DNA of 64,000 nt, taken from assembly GCA_945910005.1 (NCBI GenBank), contig OX246745.1, positions 39,460,419 through 39,524,418 of the forward strand, written 5' to 3'. The notes below the pieces were generated by a model, which was not told the DNA's origin, ran no database searches, and saw only the letters and a list, made by a program, of their open reading frames with translations. This DNA comes from Isoperla grammatica (Eukaryota > Arthropoda > Insecta > Plecoptera > Perlodidae). Made by a program: the position numbers and the translations under genes. This document shows, one piece after another, positions 46,624 through 60,199 of this stretch (position 1 is the first letter of the stretch; each line of letters begins with the position of its first letter).

Positions 46624-49600
46624 GTCTAGTAAGCCCGGCCATGTGTAGTGAGTATAGTAGTGAGTGTGCAATGCTACGCTGCTTCTGTAAGCCAGGCTGT
46701 CAGTCTAGTAATCCCGGACATGTGTAGTGAGTTTAGTAGTGAGTGTTCAATGCTACGCTGCTTCTGTGAGCCAGGCTGTCAGTCTAGTAAGCCCGGACAT
46801 GTGTAGTGAGTATAGTAGTGAGTGTGCAATGCTACGCTGCTTCTGTCAGCCAGGCTGTCAGTCTAGTAAGCCCGGACATGTGTAGTGAGTATAGAAGTGA
46901 GTGTGCAATGCTACGCTGCTTCTGTCAGCCAGGCTGTCAGTCTTGTAAGCCCGGCCATGTGTAGTGAGTATAGTAGTGACTGTGCAATGCTACGCTGCTT
47001 CTGTGAGCCAAACTGTCAGTCTAGTAAGCCCGGCCATGTGTAGTGAGTATAGTAGTGAGTGTGCAATGCTACGCTGCTTCTGTGAGCCAGGCTGTCAGTC
47101 TAGTAAGCCCGGACATGTGTAGTGAGTATAGTAGTGACTGTGCAATGCTACGCTGCTTCTTTCAGCCAGGCTGTCAGTCTAGTACGCCCGGACATGTGTA
47201 GTGAGTATAGTAGTGAGTGTGCAATGCTACGCTGCTTCTGTCAGCCAGGCTGTCAGTCTAGTAAGCCCGGACATGTGTAGTGAGTATAGTAGTGAGTGTG
47301 CAATGCTACGCTGCTTCTGTCAGCCAGGCTGTCAGTCTAGTAAGCCCGGACATGTGTAGTGAGTATAGTAGTGAGTGAGTGTACAATGCTACGCTGCTTC
47401 TGTGGGCCAGGCTGTCAGTCTAGTAAGCCCGGACATGTGTAGTGAGTATAGTAGTGAGTGTGCAATGCTACGCTGCTTCTGTCAGCCAGGCTGTCAGTCT
47501 AGTAAGCCCGGACATGTGTAGTGAGTATAGTAGTGAGTGTGCAATGCTACGCTGCTTCTGTCAGCCAGGCTGTCAGTCTAGTAAGCCCGGACATGTGTAG
47601 TGAGTATAGAAGTGAGTGTGCAATGCTACGCTGCTTCTGTCAGCCAGGCTGTCAGTCTAGTAAGCCCGGCCATGTGTAGTGAGTATAGTAGTGAGTGTGC
47701 AATGCTACGCTGCTTCTGTCAGCCAGGCTGTCAGTCTAGTAAGCCCGGACATGTGTAGTGAGTACAGTAGTGAGTGTGCAATGCTACGCTGCTTCTGTCA
47801 GCCAGGCTGTCAGTCTAGTAAGCCCGGACATGTGTAGTGAGTATAGTAGTGAGTGAGTGTACAATGCTACGCTGCTTCTGTCAGCCAGGCTGTCAGTCTA
47901 GTAAGCCCGGACATGTGTAGTGAGTATAGTAGTGAGTGTGCAATGCTACGCTGCTTCTGTCAGCCAGGCTGTCAGTCTAGTAAGCCCGGACATGTGTAGT
48001 GAGTATAGTAGTGAGTGTGCAATGCTACGCTGCTTCTGTCAGCCAGGCTGTCAGTCTAGTAAGCCCGGCCATGTGTAGTGAGTATAGTAGTGAGTGTGCA
48101 ATGCTACGCTGCTTCTGTCAGCCAGGCTGTCAGTCTAGTAAGCCCGGACATGTGTAGTGAGTATAGTAGTGAGTGTGCAATGCTACGCTGCTTCTGTCAG
48201 CCAGGCTGTCAGTCTAGTAAGCCCGGACATGTGTAGTGAGTATAGCAGTGAGTGTGCAATGCTACGCTGCTTCTGTGAGCCAGGCTGTCAGTCTAGTAAG
48301 CCCGGACATGTGTAGTGAGTATAGTAGTGAGTGTGCAATGCTACGCTGCTTCTGTCAGCCAGGCTGTCAGTCTAGTAAGCCCGGACATGTGTAGTGAGTA
48401 CAGTAGTGAGTGTGCAATGCTACGCTGCTTCTGTCAGCCAGGCTGTCAGTCTAGTAAGCCCGGCCATGTGTAGTGAGTATAGAAGTGAGTGTGCAATGCT
48501 ACGCTGCTTCTGTCAGCCAGGCTGTCAGTCTAGTAAGCCCGGCCATGTGTAGTGAGTATAGTAGTGAGTGTGCAATGCTACGCTGCTTCTGTGAGCCAGG
48601 CTGTCAGTCTAGTAAGCCCGGACATGTGTAGTGAGTGTAGTAGTGAGTGAGTGTGCAATGCTACGCTGCTTCTGTGAGCCAGGCTGTCAGTCTAGTAAGC
48701 CCGGACATGTGTAGTGAGTATAGTAGTGAGTGTGCAATGCTACGCTGCTTCTGTCAGCCAGGCTGTCAGTCTAGTAAGCCCGGACATGTGTAGTGAGTAC
48801 AGTAGTGAGTGTGCAATGCTACGCTGCTTCTGTCAGCCAGGCTGTCAGTCTAGTAAGCCCGGCCATGTGAAGTGAGTATAGTAGTGAGTGTGCAATGCTA
48901 CGCTGCTTCTGTGAGCCAGGCTGTCAGTCTAGTAAGCCCGGACATGTGTAGTAAATGTAGTAGTGAGTGAGTGTGCAATGCTACGCTGCTTCTGTCAGCC
49001 AGGCTCTCAGTCTAGTAAGCCCGGACATGTGTAGTGAGTATAGTAGTGAGTGTGCAATGCTACGCTGCTTCTGTCAGCCAGGCTGTCAGTCTAGTAAGCC
49101 CGGACATGTGTAGTGAGTAAAGTAGTGAGTGTGCAATGCTACGCTGCTTCTGTCAGCCAGGCTGTCAGTCTAGTAAGCCCGGACATGTGTAGTGAGTATA
49201 GTAGTGAGTGTGCAATGCTACGCTGCTTCTGTAAGCCAGGCTGTCAGTCTAGTAAGCCCGGCCATGTGTAGTGAGTATAGCAGTGAGTGTGCAATGCTAC
49301 GCTGCTTCTGTCAGCCAGGCTGTCAGTCTAGTAAGCCCGGACATGTGTAGTGAGTATAGTAGTGAGTGTGCAATGCTACGCTGCTTCTGTCAGCCAGGCT
49401 GTCAGTCTAGTAAGCCCGGACATGTGTAGTGAGTATAGTAGTGAGTGTGCAATGCTATGCTGCTTCTGTCAGCCAGGCTGTCAGTCTAGTAAGCCCGGAC
49501 ATGTGTAGTGAGTATAGTAGTGAGTGTGCAATGCTACGCTGCTTCTGTGAGCCAGGCTGTCAGTCTAGTAAGCCCGGCCATGTGTAGTGAGTATAGCAGT

Positions 49601-49739
49601 GAGTGTGCAATGCTACGCTGCTTCTGTCAGCCAGGCTGTCAGTCTAGTAAGCCCGGACATGTGTAGTGAGTATAGTAGTGAGTGTGCAATGCAACGCTGC
49701 TTCTGTCAGCCAGGCTGTCAGTCTAGTAAGCCCGGCCAT

Positions 49740-51105
49740 GTGTAGTGAGTATAGTAGTGAGTGTGCAATGCTACGCTGCTTCTGTCAGCCAGGCTGTCAG
49801 TCTAGTAAGCCCGGACATGTGTAGTGAGTATAGTAGTGAGTGTGCAATGCTACGCTGCTTCTGTCAGCCAAGCTGTCAGTCTCGTAAGCCCGGACATGTG
49901 TAGTGAGTATAGTAGTGAGTGTGCAATGCTACGCTGCTTCTGTGAGCCAGGCTGTCAGTCTAGTAAGCCCGGACATGTGTAGTGAGTATAGTAGTGAGTG
50001 AGTGTGCAATGCTACGCTGCTTCTGTGAGCCAGGCTGTCAGTCTAGTAAGCCCGGCCATGTGTAGTGAGTATAGCAGTGAGTGTGCAATGCTACGCTGCT
50101 CCTGTGAGCCAGGCTGTCAGTCAAGTAAGCCCGGACATGTGTAGTGAGTATAGTAGTGAGTGTGCAATGCTACGCTGCGTCTGTGAGCCAGGCTGTCAGT
50201 CTAGTAAGCCCGGACATGTGTAGTGAGTATAGTAGTGAGTGAGTGTGCAATGCTACGCTGCTTCTGTGAGCCAGGCTGTCAGTCTAGTAAGCCCAGACAT
50301 GTGTAGTGAGTATAGTAGTGAGTGAGTGTGCAATGCTACGCTGCTTCTGTGAGCCAGGCTGTCAGTCTAGTAAGCCCGGACATGTGTAGTGAGTATAGTA
50401 GTGAGTGTGCAATGCTACGCTGCTTCTGTGAGCCAGGCTGTCAGTCTAGTAAGCCCGGACATGTGTAGTGAGTATAGTAGTGAGTGTGCAATGCTACGCT
50501 GCTTTTGTCAGCCAGGCTGTCAGTCTAGTAAGCCCGGACATGTGTAGTGAGTATAGTAGTGAGTGTGCAATGCTACGCTGCTTCTGTGAGCCAGGCTGTC
50601 AGTCTAGTAAGCCCGGACATGTGTAGTGAGTATAGTAGTGAGTGAGTGTGCAATGCTACGCTGCTTCTGTCAGCCAGGCTGTCAGTCGAGTAAGCCCGGC
50701 CATGTGTAGTGAGTATAGTAGTGAGTGTGCAATGCTACGCTGCTTTTGTGAGCCAGGCGGTCAGTCTAGTAAGCCCGGCCATGTGTAGTGAGTATAGTAG
50801 TGAGTGTGCAATGCTACGCTGCTTCTGTGAGCCATGCTGTCAGTCTTGTAAGCCTGGACATGTGTAGTAAGTATAGCAGTGAGTGAGTGTGCAATGCTAC
50901 GCTGCTTCTGTGAGCCAGGCTGTCAGTCTAGTAAGCCCGGACATGTGTAGTGAGTATAGTAGTGAGTGTGCAATGCTACGCTGCTGCTGTCAGCCAGGCT
51001 GTCAGTCTAGTAAGCCCGGACATGTGTAGTGAGTATAGTAGTGAGTGTGCAATGCTACGCTGCTTCTGTGAGCCAGGCTGTCAGTCTAGTAAGCCCGGAC
51101 ATGTG
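49740..51105 (+). repeat. JKL segment inside the lengthened HOR
   Basis: From about 50497 it matches 9127-9735 at an offset of 41370 bp, with J at 50685, K near 50756 and L near 50832. The distance from N to J is 994 bp here and 429 bp in the left copy, so about seven extra monomers are present (49740-50490). These include CTCCTGTGAG near 50100 and CTGCGTCTG near 50176. A private change is CTGCTGCTG near 50983. Confidence 0.82.
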
Positions 51106-51877
51106 TAGTAAATGTAGTAGTGAGTGAGTGTGCAATGCTACGCTGCTTCTGTCAGCCAGGCTCTCAGTCTAGTAAGCCCGGACATGTGTAGTGAGTATAG
51201 TAGTGAGTGTGCAATGCTACGCTGCTTCTGTCAGCCAGGCTGTCAGTCTAGTAAGCCCGGACATGTGTAGTGAGTAAAGTAGTGAGTGTGCAATGCTACG
51301 CTGCTTCTGTCAGCCAGGCTGTCAGTCTAGTAAGCCCGGACATGTGTAGTGAGTATAGTAGTGAGTGTGCAATGCTACGCTGCTTCTGTAAGCCAGGCTG
51401 TCAGTCTAGTAAGCCCGGCCATGTGTAGTGAGTATAGCAGTGAGTGTGCAATGCTACGCTGCTTCTGTCAGCCAGGCTGTCAGTCTAGTAAGCCCGGACA
51501 TGTGTAGTGAGTATAGTAGTGAGTGTGCAATGCTACGCTGCTTCTGTCAGCCAGGCTGTCAGTCTAGTAAGCCCGGACATGTGTAGTGAGTATAGTAGTG
51601 AGTGTGCAATGCTATGCTGCTTCTGTGAGCCAGGCTGTCAGTCTAGTAAGCCCGGCCATGTGTAGTGAGTATAGTAGTGAGTGTGCAATGCTACGCTGCT
51701 TCTGTGAGCCAGGCTGTCAGTCTAGTAAGCCCGGACATGTGTAGTGAGTAAAGTAGTGAGTGTGCAATGCTACGCTGCTTCTGTCAGCCAGGCTGTCAGT
51801 CTAGTAAGCCCGGCCATGTGTAGTGAGTATAGTAGTGAGTGTACAATGCTACGCTGCTTCTGTGAGCCAGGCTGTCA

Positions 51878-52284
51878 GTCTAGTAAGATATGACATGTGT
51901 AGTGAGTATAGTAGCGAGTGAGTGTGCAATGCTACGCTGCTTCTGTGAGCCAGGCTGTCAGTCTAGTAAGCCCGGACATGTGTAGTGAGTATAGTAGTGA
52001 GTGTGCAATGCTACGCTGCTTCTGTCAGCCAGGCTGTCAGTCTAGTAAGCCCGACCATGTGTAGTTAGTATAGTTGTGAGTGTACAATGCTACGCTGCTT
52101 CTGTGAGCCAGGCTGTCAGTCTAGTAAGATCGGACATGTGTAGTGAGTATAGTAGTGAGTGAGTGTGCAATGCTACGCTGCTTCTGTGAGCCAGGCTGTC
52201 AGTCTAGTAAGATCGTACATGTGTAGTGAGTATAGTAGCGAGTGAGTGTGCAATGCTACGCTGCTTCTGTCAGCCAGGCTGTCA
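51878..52284 (+). repeat. C-D cluster (copy 6, 407 bp)
   Basis: Landmark C is at 51885, 5646 bp after A at 46239. That is 2157 bp more than canonical, because of the internal duplication of this unit. The shortened units at 41781 and 55742 have no C-D cluster at all. Confidence 0.9.
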
Positions 52285-55200
52285 GTCTAGTAAGCCCGGA
52301 CATGTGTAGTGAGTATAGTAGTGAGTGAGTGTGCAATGCTACGCTGCTTCTGTCAGCCAGGCTGTCAGTCTAGTAAGCCCGGACATGTGTAGTGAGTATA
52401 GTAGTGAGTGTGCAATGCTACGCTGCTTCTGTGAGCCATGCTGTCAGTCTAGTAGGCCCGGACATGTGTAGTGAGTATAGTAGTGAGTGTGCAATGCTAC
52501 GCTGCTTCTGTCAGCCAGGCTGTCAGTCAAGTAAGCCCGGACATGTGTAGTGAGTACAGTAGTGAGTGTGCAATGCTTCGCTGCTTCTGTCAGCCAGGCT
52601 GTCAGTCTAGTAAGCCCGGACATGTGTAGTGAGTATAGTAGTGAGTGTACAATGCTACGCTGCTTCTGTCAGCCAGGCTGTGAGTCTAGTAAGCCCGGAC
52701 ATGTGTAGTGAGTATAGTAGTGAGTGTGCAATGCTACGCTGCTTCTGTCAGCCAGGCTGTCAGTCTAGTAAGCCCGGACATGTGTAGTGAGTATAGTAGT
52801 AAGTGTGCAATGCTACGCTGCTTCTGTCAGCCAGGCTGTCAGTCTAGTAAGCCCGGCCATGTGTAGTGAGTATAGTAGTGAGTGTGCAATGCTACGCTGC
52901 TTCTGTCAGCCAGGCTGTCAGTCTAGTAAGCCCGGACATGTGTAGTGAGTATAGTAGTGAGTGTGCAATGCTACACTGCTTCTGTGAGCCAGGCTGTCAG
53001 TCTAGTAAGCCCGGACATGTGTAGTGAGTATAGTAGTGAGTGTGCAATGCTACTCTGCTTCTGTGAGCCAGGCTGTCAGTCTAGTAAGCCCGGACATGTG
53101 TAGTGAGTATAGTAGTGAGTGTGCAATGCTACGCTGCTTTTGTGAGCCAGGCTGTCAGTCAAGTAAGCCCGGACATGTGTAGTGAGTATAGTAGTGAGTG
53201 TGCAATGCTACGCTGCTTCTGTGAGCCAGGCTGTCAGTCTAGTAAGCCCGGACATGTGTAGTGAGTATAGTAGTAAGTGTGCAATGCTACGCTGCTTCTG
53301 TCAGCCAGGCTGTCAGTCTAGTAAGCCCGGACATGTGTAGTGAGTATAGTAGTGAGTGAGTGTGCAATGCTACGCTGCTTCTGTGAGCCAGGCTGTCAGT
53401 CTAGTAGGCCCGGACATGTGTAGTGAGTAAAGTAGTGAGTGTGCAATGCTACGCTGCTTCTGTCAGCCAGGCTGTCAGTCTAGTAAGCCCGGACATGTGT
53501 AGTGAGTATAGTAGTAGGTGTGCAATGCTACGCTGCTTCTGTGAGCCAGGCTGTCAGTCTAGTAGGCCCCGACATGTGTAGTGAGTATAGTAGAGAGTGT
53601 GCAATGCTACGCTGCTTCTGTCAGCCAGGCTGTCAGTCTAGTAAGCCCGGACATGTGTAGTGAGTATAGTTGTGAGTGAGTGTGCAATGCTACGCTGCTT
53701 CTGTGAGCCAGGTTGTCAGTCTAGTAAGCCCGGACATGTGTAGTGAGTATAGTAGTAAGTGTGCAATGCTACGCTGCTTCTGTCAGCCAGGCTGTCAGTC
53801 TAGTAAGCCCGGACATGTGTAGTGAGTATAGTAGTGAGTGTGCAATGCTACGCTGCTTCTGTGAGACAGGCTGTCAGTCTAGTAGGCCCGGACATGTGTA
53901 GTGAGTATAGTAGTGAGTGTGCAATGCTACGCTGCTTCTGTCAGCCAGGCTGTCAGTCTAGTAAGCCCGGACATGTGTAGTGAGTATAGTAGTGAGTGTG
54001 CAATGCTACGCTGCTTCTGTGAGCCAGGCTGTCAGTCTAGTAAGCCCGGACATGTGTAGTGAGTATAGTAGTGAGTGAGTGTGCAATGCTACGCTGCTTC
54101 TGTCAGCCAGGCTGTCAGTCTAGTAAGCCCGGACATGTGTAGTGAGTATAGTAGTAAGTGTGCAATGCTACGCTGCTTCTGTGAGCCAGGCTGTCAGTCT
54201 AGTAAGCCCGGACATGTGTAGTGAGTATAGTAGTGAGTGAGTGTGCAATGCTACGCTGCTTCTGTGAGCCAGGCTGTCAGTCTAGTAAGCCCGGCCATGT
54301 GTAGTGAGTATAGTAGTGAGTGAGTGTGCAATGCTACGCTGCTTCTGTGAGCCAGGTTGTCAGTCTAGTAAGCCCGGACATGTGTAGTGAGTATAGTAGT
54401 GAGTGTGCATTGCTACGCTGCTTCTGTGAGCCAGGCTGTCAGTCTAGTAAGCCCGGACATGTGTAGTGAGTATAGTAGTGAGTGAGTGTGCAATGCTACG
54501 CTGCTTCTGTCAGCCAGGCTGTCAGTCTAGTAAGCCCGGACATGTGTAGTGAGTATAGTAGTGAGTGTGCAATGCTACGCTGCTTCTGTAAGCCAGGCTG
54601 TAAGTCTAGTAAGCCCGGACATGTGTAGTGAGTATAGTAGTGAGTGAGTGTGCAATGCTACGCTGCTTCTGTGAGCCAGGCTGTCAGTCTAGTAGGCCCG
54701 GACATGTGTAGTGAGTATAGTAGTGAGTGTGCAATGCTACGCTGTTTCTGTGAGCCAGGCTGTCAGTCTAGTAGGCCCGGACATGTGTAGTGAGTATGGT
54801 AGTGAGTGTGCAATGCTACGCTGCTTCTGTAAGCCGGGCTGTCAGTCTAGTAAGCCCGGACATGTGTAGTGAGTATAGTAGTGAGTGAGTGTGCAATGCT
54901 ACGCTGCTTCTGTGAGCCAGGCTGTCAGTCTAGTAAGCCCGGACATGTGTAGTGAGTATAGTAGTAAGTGTGCAATGCTACGCTGCTTCTGTCAGCCAGG
55001 CTGTCAGTCTAGTAAGCCCGGACATGTGTAGTGAGTATAGTAGTGAGTGAGTGTGCAATGCTACGCTGCTTCTGTCAGCCAGGCTGTCAGTCTAGTAAGC
55101 CCGGACATGTGTAGTGAGTATAGTAGTGAGTGTGCAATGCTACGCTGCTTCTGTCAGCCAGGCTGTCAGTCTAGTAAGCCCGGCCATGTGTAGTGAGTAT

Positions 55201-55741
55201 AGTAGTGAGTGAGTGTGCAATGGTACGCTGCTTCTGTGAGCCAGGCTGTCAGTCTAGTAAGCCCGGACATGTGTAGTGAGTATAGTAGTGAGTGAGTGTG
55301 CAATGCTATGCTGCTTCTGTGAGCCAGGCTGTCAGTCTAGTAAGCCCGGACATGTGTAGTGAGTATAGTAGTGAGTGAGTGTGCAATGCTATGCTGCTTC
55401 TGTGAGCCAGGCTGTCAGTCTAGTAAGCCCGGACATGTGTAGTAAGTATAGTAGTGAGTGAATGTGCAATGCTATGCTGCTTCTGTGAGCCAGGCTGTCA
55501 GTCTAGTAAACCCGGACATGTGTAGTGAGTATAGAAGTGAGTGTGCAATGCTACGCTGCTTCTGTCAGCCAGGCTGTCAGTCTAGTAAGCCCGGACATGT
55601 GTAGTGAGTAAAGTAGTGAGTGTGCAATGCAAAGCTGCTTCTGTGAGCCAGGCTGTCAGTCTAGTAAGCCCGGACATGTGTAGTGAGTATAGTAGTGAGT
55701 GAGTGTGCAATGCTACGCTGCTTCTGTCAGCCAGGCTGTCA

Positions 55742-56126
55742 GTCTGGTAAGCGGACATGTGTAGTGAGTATAGTAGTGAGTGTGCAATGCTACGCTGCTT
55801 CTGTGAGCCAGGCTGTCAGTCTAGTAAGCCCGGACATGTGTAGTGAGTATAGTAGTGAGTGTGCAATGCTACGCTGCTTCTGTCAGCCAGGCTGTAAGTC
55901 TAGTAAGCCCGGACATGTGTAGTGAGTATAGTAGTGAGTGTGCAATGCTACGCTGTTTCTGTAAGCCAGGCTGTCAGTCTAGTAAGCCCGGCCATGTGTA
56001 GTGAGTATAGTAGTGAGTGTGCAATGCTACGCTGCTTCTGTGAGCCAGGCTGTCAGTCTAGTAAGCCCGGACATGTGTAGTGAGTATAGTAGTGAGTGAG
56101 TGTGCAATTCTACGCTGCTTCTGTCA
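55742..56126 (+). repeat. A-B landmark block (copy 6)
   Basis: 77-mer A at 55742 and B junction at 56121. It lies exactly 13961 bp after copy 4. Confidence 0.92.
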
Positions 56127-59100
56127 GTCTAGTAAGCCCGGCCATGTGTAGTGAGTATAGTAGTGAGTGTGCAATGCTACGCTGCTTCTGTAAGCCAGGC
56201 TGTCAGTCTAGTAATCCCGGACATGTGTAGTGAGTTTAGTAGTGAGTGTTCAATGCTACGCTGCTTCTGTGAGCCAGGCTGTCAGTCTTGTAAGCCCGGA
56301 CATGTGTAGTGAGTATAGTAGTGAGTGTGCAATGCTACGCTGCTTCTGTCAGCCAGGCTGTCAGTCTAGTAAGCCCGGACATGTGTAGTGAGTATAGAAG
56401 TGAGTGTGCAATGCTACGCTGCTTCTGTCAGCCAGGCTGTCAGTCTTGTAAGCCCGGCCATGTGTAGTGAGTATAGTAGTGACTGTGCAATGCTACGCTG
56501 CTTCTGTGAGCCAGGCTGTCAGTCTAGTAAGCCCGGCCATGTGTAGTGAGTATAGTAGTGAGTGTGCAATGCTACGCTGCTTCTGTGAGCCAGGCTGTCA
56601 GTCTAGTAAGCCCGGACATGTGTAGTGAGTATAGTAGCGACTGTGCAATGCTACGCTGCTTCTTTCAGCCAGGCTGTCAGTCTAGTACGCCCGGACATGT
56701 GTAGTGAGTATAGTAGTGAGTGTGCAATGCTACGCTGCTTCTGTCAGCCAGGCTGTCAGTCTAGTAAGCCCGGACATGTGTAGTGAGTATAGTAGTGAGT
56801 GTGCAATGCTACGCTGCTTCTGTCAGCCAGGCTGTCAGTCTAGTAAGCCCGGACATGTGTAGTGAGTATAGTAGTGAGTGAGTGTACAATGCTACGCTGC
56901 TTCTGTGGGCCAGGCTGTCAGTCTAGTAAGCCCGGACATGTGTAGTGAGTATAGTAGTGAGTGTGCAATGCTACGCTGCTTCTGTCAGCCAGGCTGTCAG
57001 TCTAGTAAGCCCGGACATGTGTAGTGAGTATAGTAGTGAGTGTGCAATGCTACGCTGCTTCTGTCAGCCAGGCTGTCAGTCTAGTAAGCCCGGACATGTG
57101 TAGTGAGTATAGAAGTGAGTGTGCAATGCTACGCTGCTTCTGTCAGCCAGGCTGTCAGTCTAGTAAGCCCGGCCATGTGTAGTGAGTATAGTAGTGAGTG
57201 TGCAATGCTACGCTGCTTCTGTCAGCCAGGCTGTCAGTCTAGTAAGCCCGGACATGTGTAGTGAGTACAGTAGTGAGTGTGCAATGCTACGCTGCTTCTG
57301 TCAGCCAGGCTGTCAGTCTAGTAAGCCCGGACATGTGTAGTGAGTATAGTAGTGAGTGAGTGTACAATGCTACGCTGCTTCTGTCAGCCAGGCTGTCAGT
57401 CTAGTAAGCCCGGACATGTGTAGTGAGTATAGTAGTGAGTGTGCAATGCTACGCTGCTTCTGTCAGCCAGGCTGTCAGTCTAGTAAGCCCGGACATGTGT
57501 AGTGAGTATAGTAGTGAGTGTGCAATGCTACGCTGCTTCTGTCAGCCAGGCTGTCAGTCTAGTAAGCCCGGCCATGTGTAGTGAGTATAGTAGTGAGTGT
57601 GCAATGCTACGCTGCTTCTGTCAGCCAGGCTGTCAGTCTAGTAAGCCCGGACATGTGTAGTGAGTATAGTAGTGAGTGTGCAATGCTACGCTGCTTCTGT
57701 CAGCCAGGCTGTCAGTCTAGTAAGCCCGGACATGTGTAGTGAGTATAGCAGTGAGTGTGCAATGCTACGCTGCTTCTGTGAGCCAGGCTGTCAGTCTAGT
57801 AAGCCCGGACATGTGTAGTGAGTATAGTAGTGAGTGTGCAATGCTACGCTGCTTCTGTCAGCCAGGCTGTCAGTCTAGTAAGCCCGGACATGTGTAGTGA
57901 GTACAGTAGTGAGTGTGCAATGCTACGCTGCTTCTGTCAGCCAGGCTGTCAGTCTAGTAAGCCCGGCCATGTGTAGTGAGTATAGAAGTGAGTGTGCAAT
58001 GCTACGCTGCTTCTGTCAGCCAGGCTGTCAGTCTAGTAAGCCCGGCCATGTGTAGTGAGTATAGTAGTGAGTGTGCAATGCTACGCTGCTTCTGTGAGCC
58101 AGGCTGTCAGTCTAGTAAGCCCGGACATGTGTAGTGAGTGTAGTAGTGAGTGAGTGTGCAATGCTACGCTGCTTCTGTGAGCCAGGCTGTCAGTCTAGTA
58201 AGCCCGGACATGTGTAGTGAGTATAGTAGTGAGTGTGCAATGCTACGCTGCTTCTGTCAGCCAGGCTGTCAGTCTAGTAAGCCCGGACATGTGTAGTGAG
58301 TACAGTAGTGAGTGTGCAATGCTACGCTGCTTCTGTCAGCCAGGCTGTCAGTCTAGTAAGCCCGGCCATGTGAAGTGAGTATAGTAGTGAGTGTGCAATG
58401 CTACGCTGCTTCTGTGAGCCAGGCTGTCAGTCTAGTAAGCCCGGACATGTGTAGTAAATGTAGTAGTGAGTGAGTGTGCAATGCTACGCTGCTTCTGTCA
58501 GCCAGGCTCTCAGTCTAGTAAGCCCGGACATGTGTAGTGAGTATAGTAGTGAGTGTGCAATGCTACGCTGCTTCTGTCAGCCAGGCTGTCAGTCTAGTAA
58601 GCCCGGACATGTGTAGTGAGTAAAGTAGTGAGTGTGCAATGCTACGCTGCTTCTGTCAGCCAGGCTGTCAGTCTAGTAAGCCCGGACATGTGTAGTGAGT
58701 ATAGTAGTGAGTGTGCAATGCTACGCTGCTTCTGTAAGCCAGGCTGTCAGTCTAGTAAGCCCGGCCATGTGTAGTGAGTATAGCAGTGAGTGTGCAATGC
58801 TACGCTGCTTCTGTCAGCCAGGCTGTCAGTCTAGTAAGCCCGGACATGTGTAGTGAGTATAGTAGTGAGTGTGCAATGCTACGCTGCTTCTGTCAGCCAG
58901 GCTGTCAGTCTAGTAAGCCCGGACATGTGTAGTGAGTATAGTAGTGAGTGTGCAATGCTATGCTGCTTCTGTCAGCCAGGCTGTCAGTCTAGTAAGCCCG
59001 GACATGTGTAGTGAGTATAGTAGTGAGTGTGCAATGCTACGCTGCTTCTGTGAGCCAGGCTGTCAGTCTAGTAAGCCCGGCCATGTGTAGTGAGTATAGC

Positions 59101-60199
59101 AGTGAGTGTGCAATGCTACGCTGCTTCTGTCAGCCAGGCTGTCAGTCTAGTAAGCCCGGACATGTGTAGTGAGTATAGTAGTGAGTGTGCAATGCAACGC
59201 TGCTTCTGTCAGCCAGGCTGTCAGTCTAGTAAGCCCGGCCATGTGTAGTGAGTATGGTAGTGAGTGTGCAATGCTACGCTGCTTCTGTAAGCCGGGCTGT
59301 CAGTCTAGTAAGCCCGGACATGTGTAGTGAGTATAGTAGTGAGTGAGTGTGCAATGCTACGCTGCTTCTGTGAGCCAGGCTGTCAGTCTAGTAAGCCCGG
59401 ACATGTGTAGTGAGTATAGTAGTAAGTGTGCAATGCTACGCTGCTTCTGTCAGCCAGGCTGTCAGTCTAGTAAGCCCGGACATGTGTAGTGAGTATAGTA
59501 GTGAGTGAGTGTGCAATGCTACGCTGCTTCTGTCAGCCAGGCTGTCAGTCTAGTAAGCCCGGACATGTGTAGTGAGTATAGTAGTGAGTGTGCAATGCTA
59601 CGCTGCTTCTGTCAGCCAGGCTGTCAGTCTAGTAAGCCCGGCCATGTGTAGTGAGTATAGTAGTGAGTGAGTGTGCAATGGTACGCTGCTTCTGTGAGCC
59701 AGGCTGTCAGTCTAGTAAGCCCGGACATGTGTAGTGAGTATAGTAGTGAGTGAGTGTGCAATGCTATGCTGCTTCTGTGAGCCAGGCTGTCAGTCTAGTA
59801 AGCCCGGACATGTGTAGTGAGTATAGTAGTGAGTGAGTGTGCAATGCTATGCTGCTTCTGTGAGCCAGGCTGTCAGTCTAGTAAGCCCGGACATGTGTAG
59901 TAAGTATAGTAGTGAGTGAATGTGCAATGCTATGCTGCTTCTGTGAGCCAGGCTGTCAGTCTAGTAAACCCGGACATGTGTAGTGAGTATAGAAGTGAGT
60001 GTGCAATGCTACGCTGCTTCTGTCAGCCAGGCTGTCAGTCTAGTAAGCCCGGACATGTGTAGTGAGTAAAGTAGTGAGTGTGCAATGCAAAGCTGCTTCT
60101 GTGAGCCAGGCTGTCAGTCTAGTAAGCCCGGACATGTGTAGTGAGTATAGTAGTGAGTGAGTGTGCAATGCTACGCTGCTTCTGTCAGCCAGGCTGTCA
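55742..60199 (+). repeat. Shortened HOR, 56 monomers (4458 bp), copy 2
   Basis: Same length and landmarks as 41781-46238 at an offset of 13961 bp: N at 59194, M at 59289, chimeric junction between 59239 and 59256. It shares the private GTAGCGACTG and GTCTTGTAAG states with that copy, not with the adjacent units. Confidence 0.92.

Larger units (their letters stand above)
41781..55741 (+). repeat. 13961-bp super-repeat (175 monomers), copy 1
   Basis: It is one shortened plus one lengthened HOR (4458 + 9503 bp). The second copy starts at 55742. Alternating private variants show that the pair, not the single HOR, was the unit of the last amplification: 41781 pairs with 55742, and 46239 pairs with 60200. 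Confidence 0.9.
46239..55741 (+). repeat. Lengthened HOR, 119 monomers (9503 bp)
   Basis: The order is A (46239), Q (GTAAATG at 48951), N (49691), then a stretch with J, K and L (50685 onward), then Q again (51108), C (51885), M (54831). Relative to the canonical HOR it holds 2157 extra bp between the two Q landmarks. I counted 29 GAGT insertions: 119x79 + 116 - 14 = 9503. Private variants: CCAAACTGTC near 47010 and TCTCGTAAG near 49881. Confidence 0.9.
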
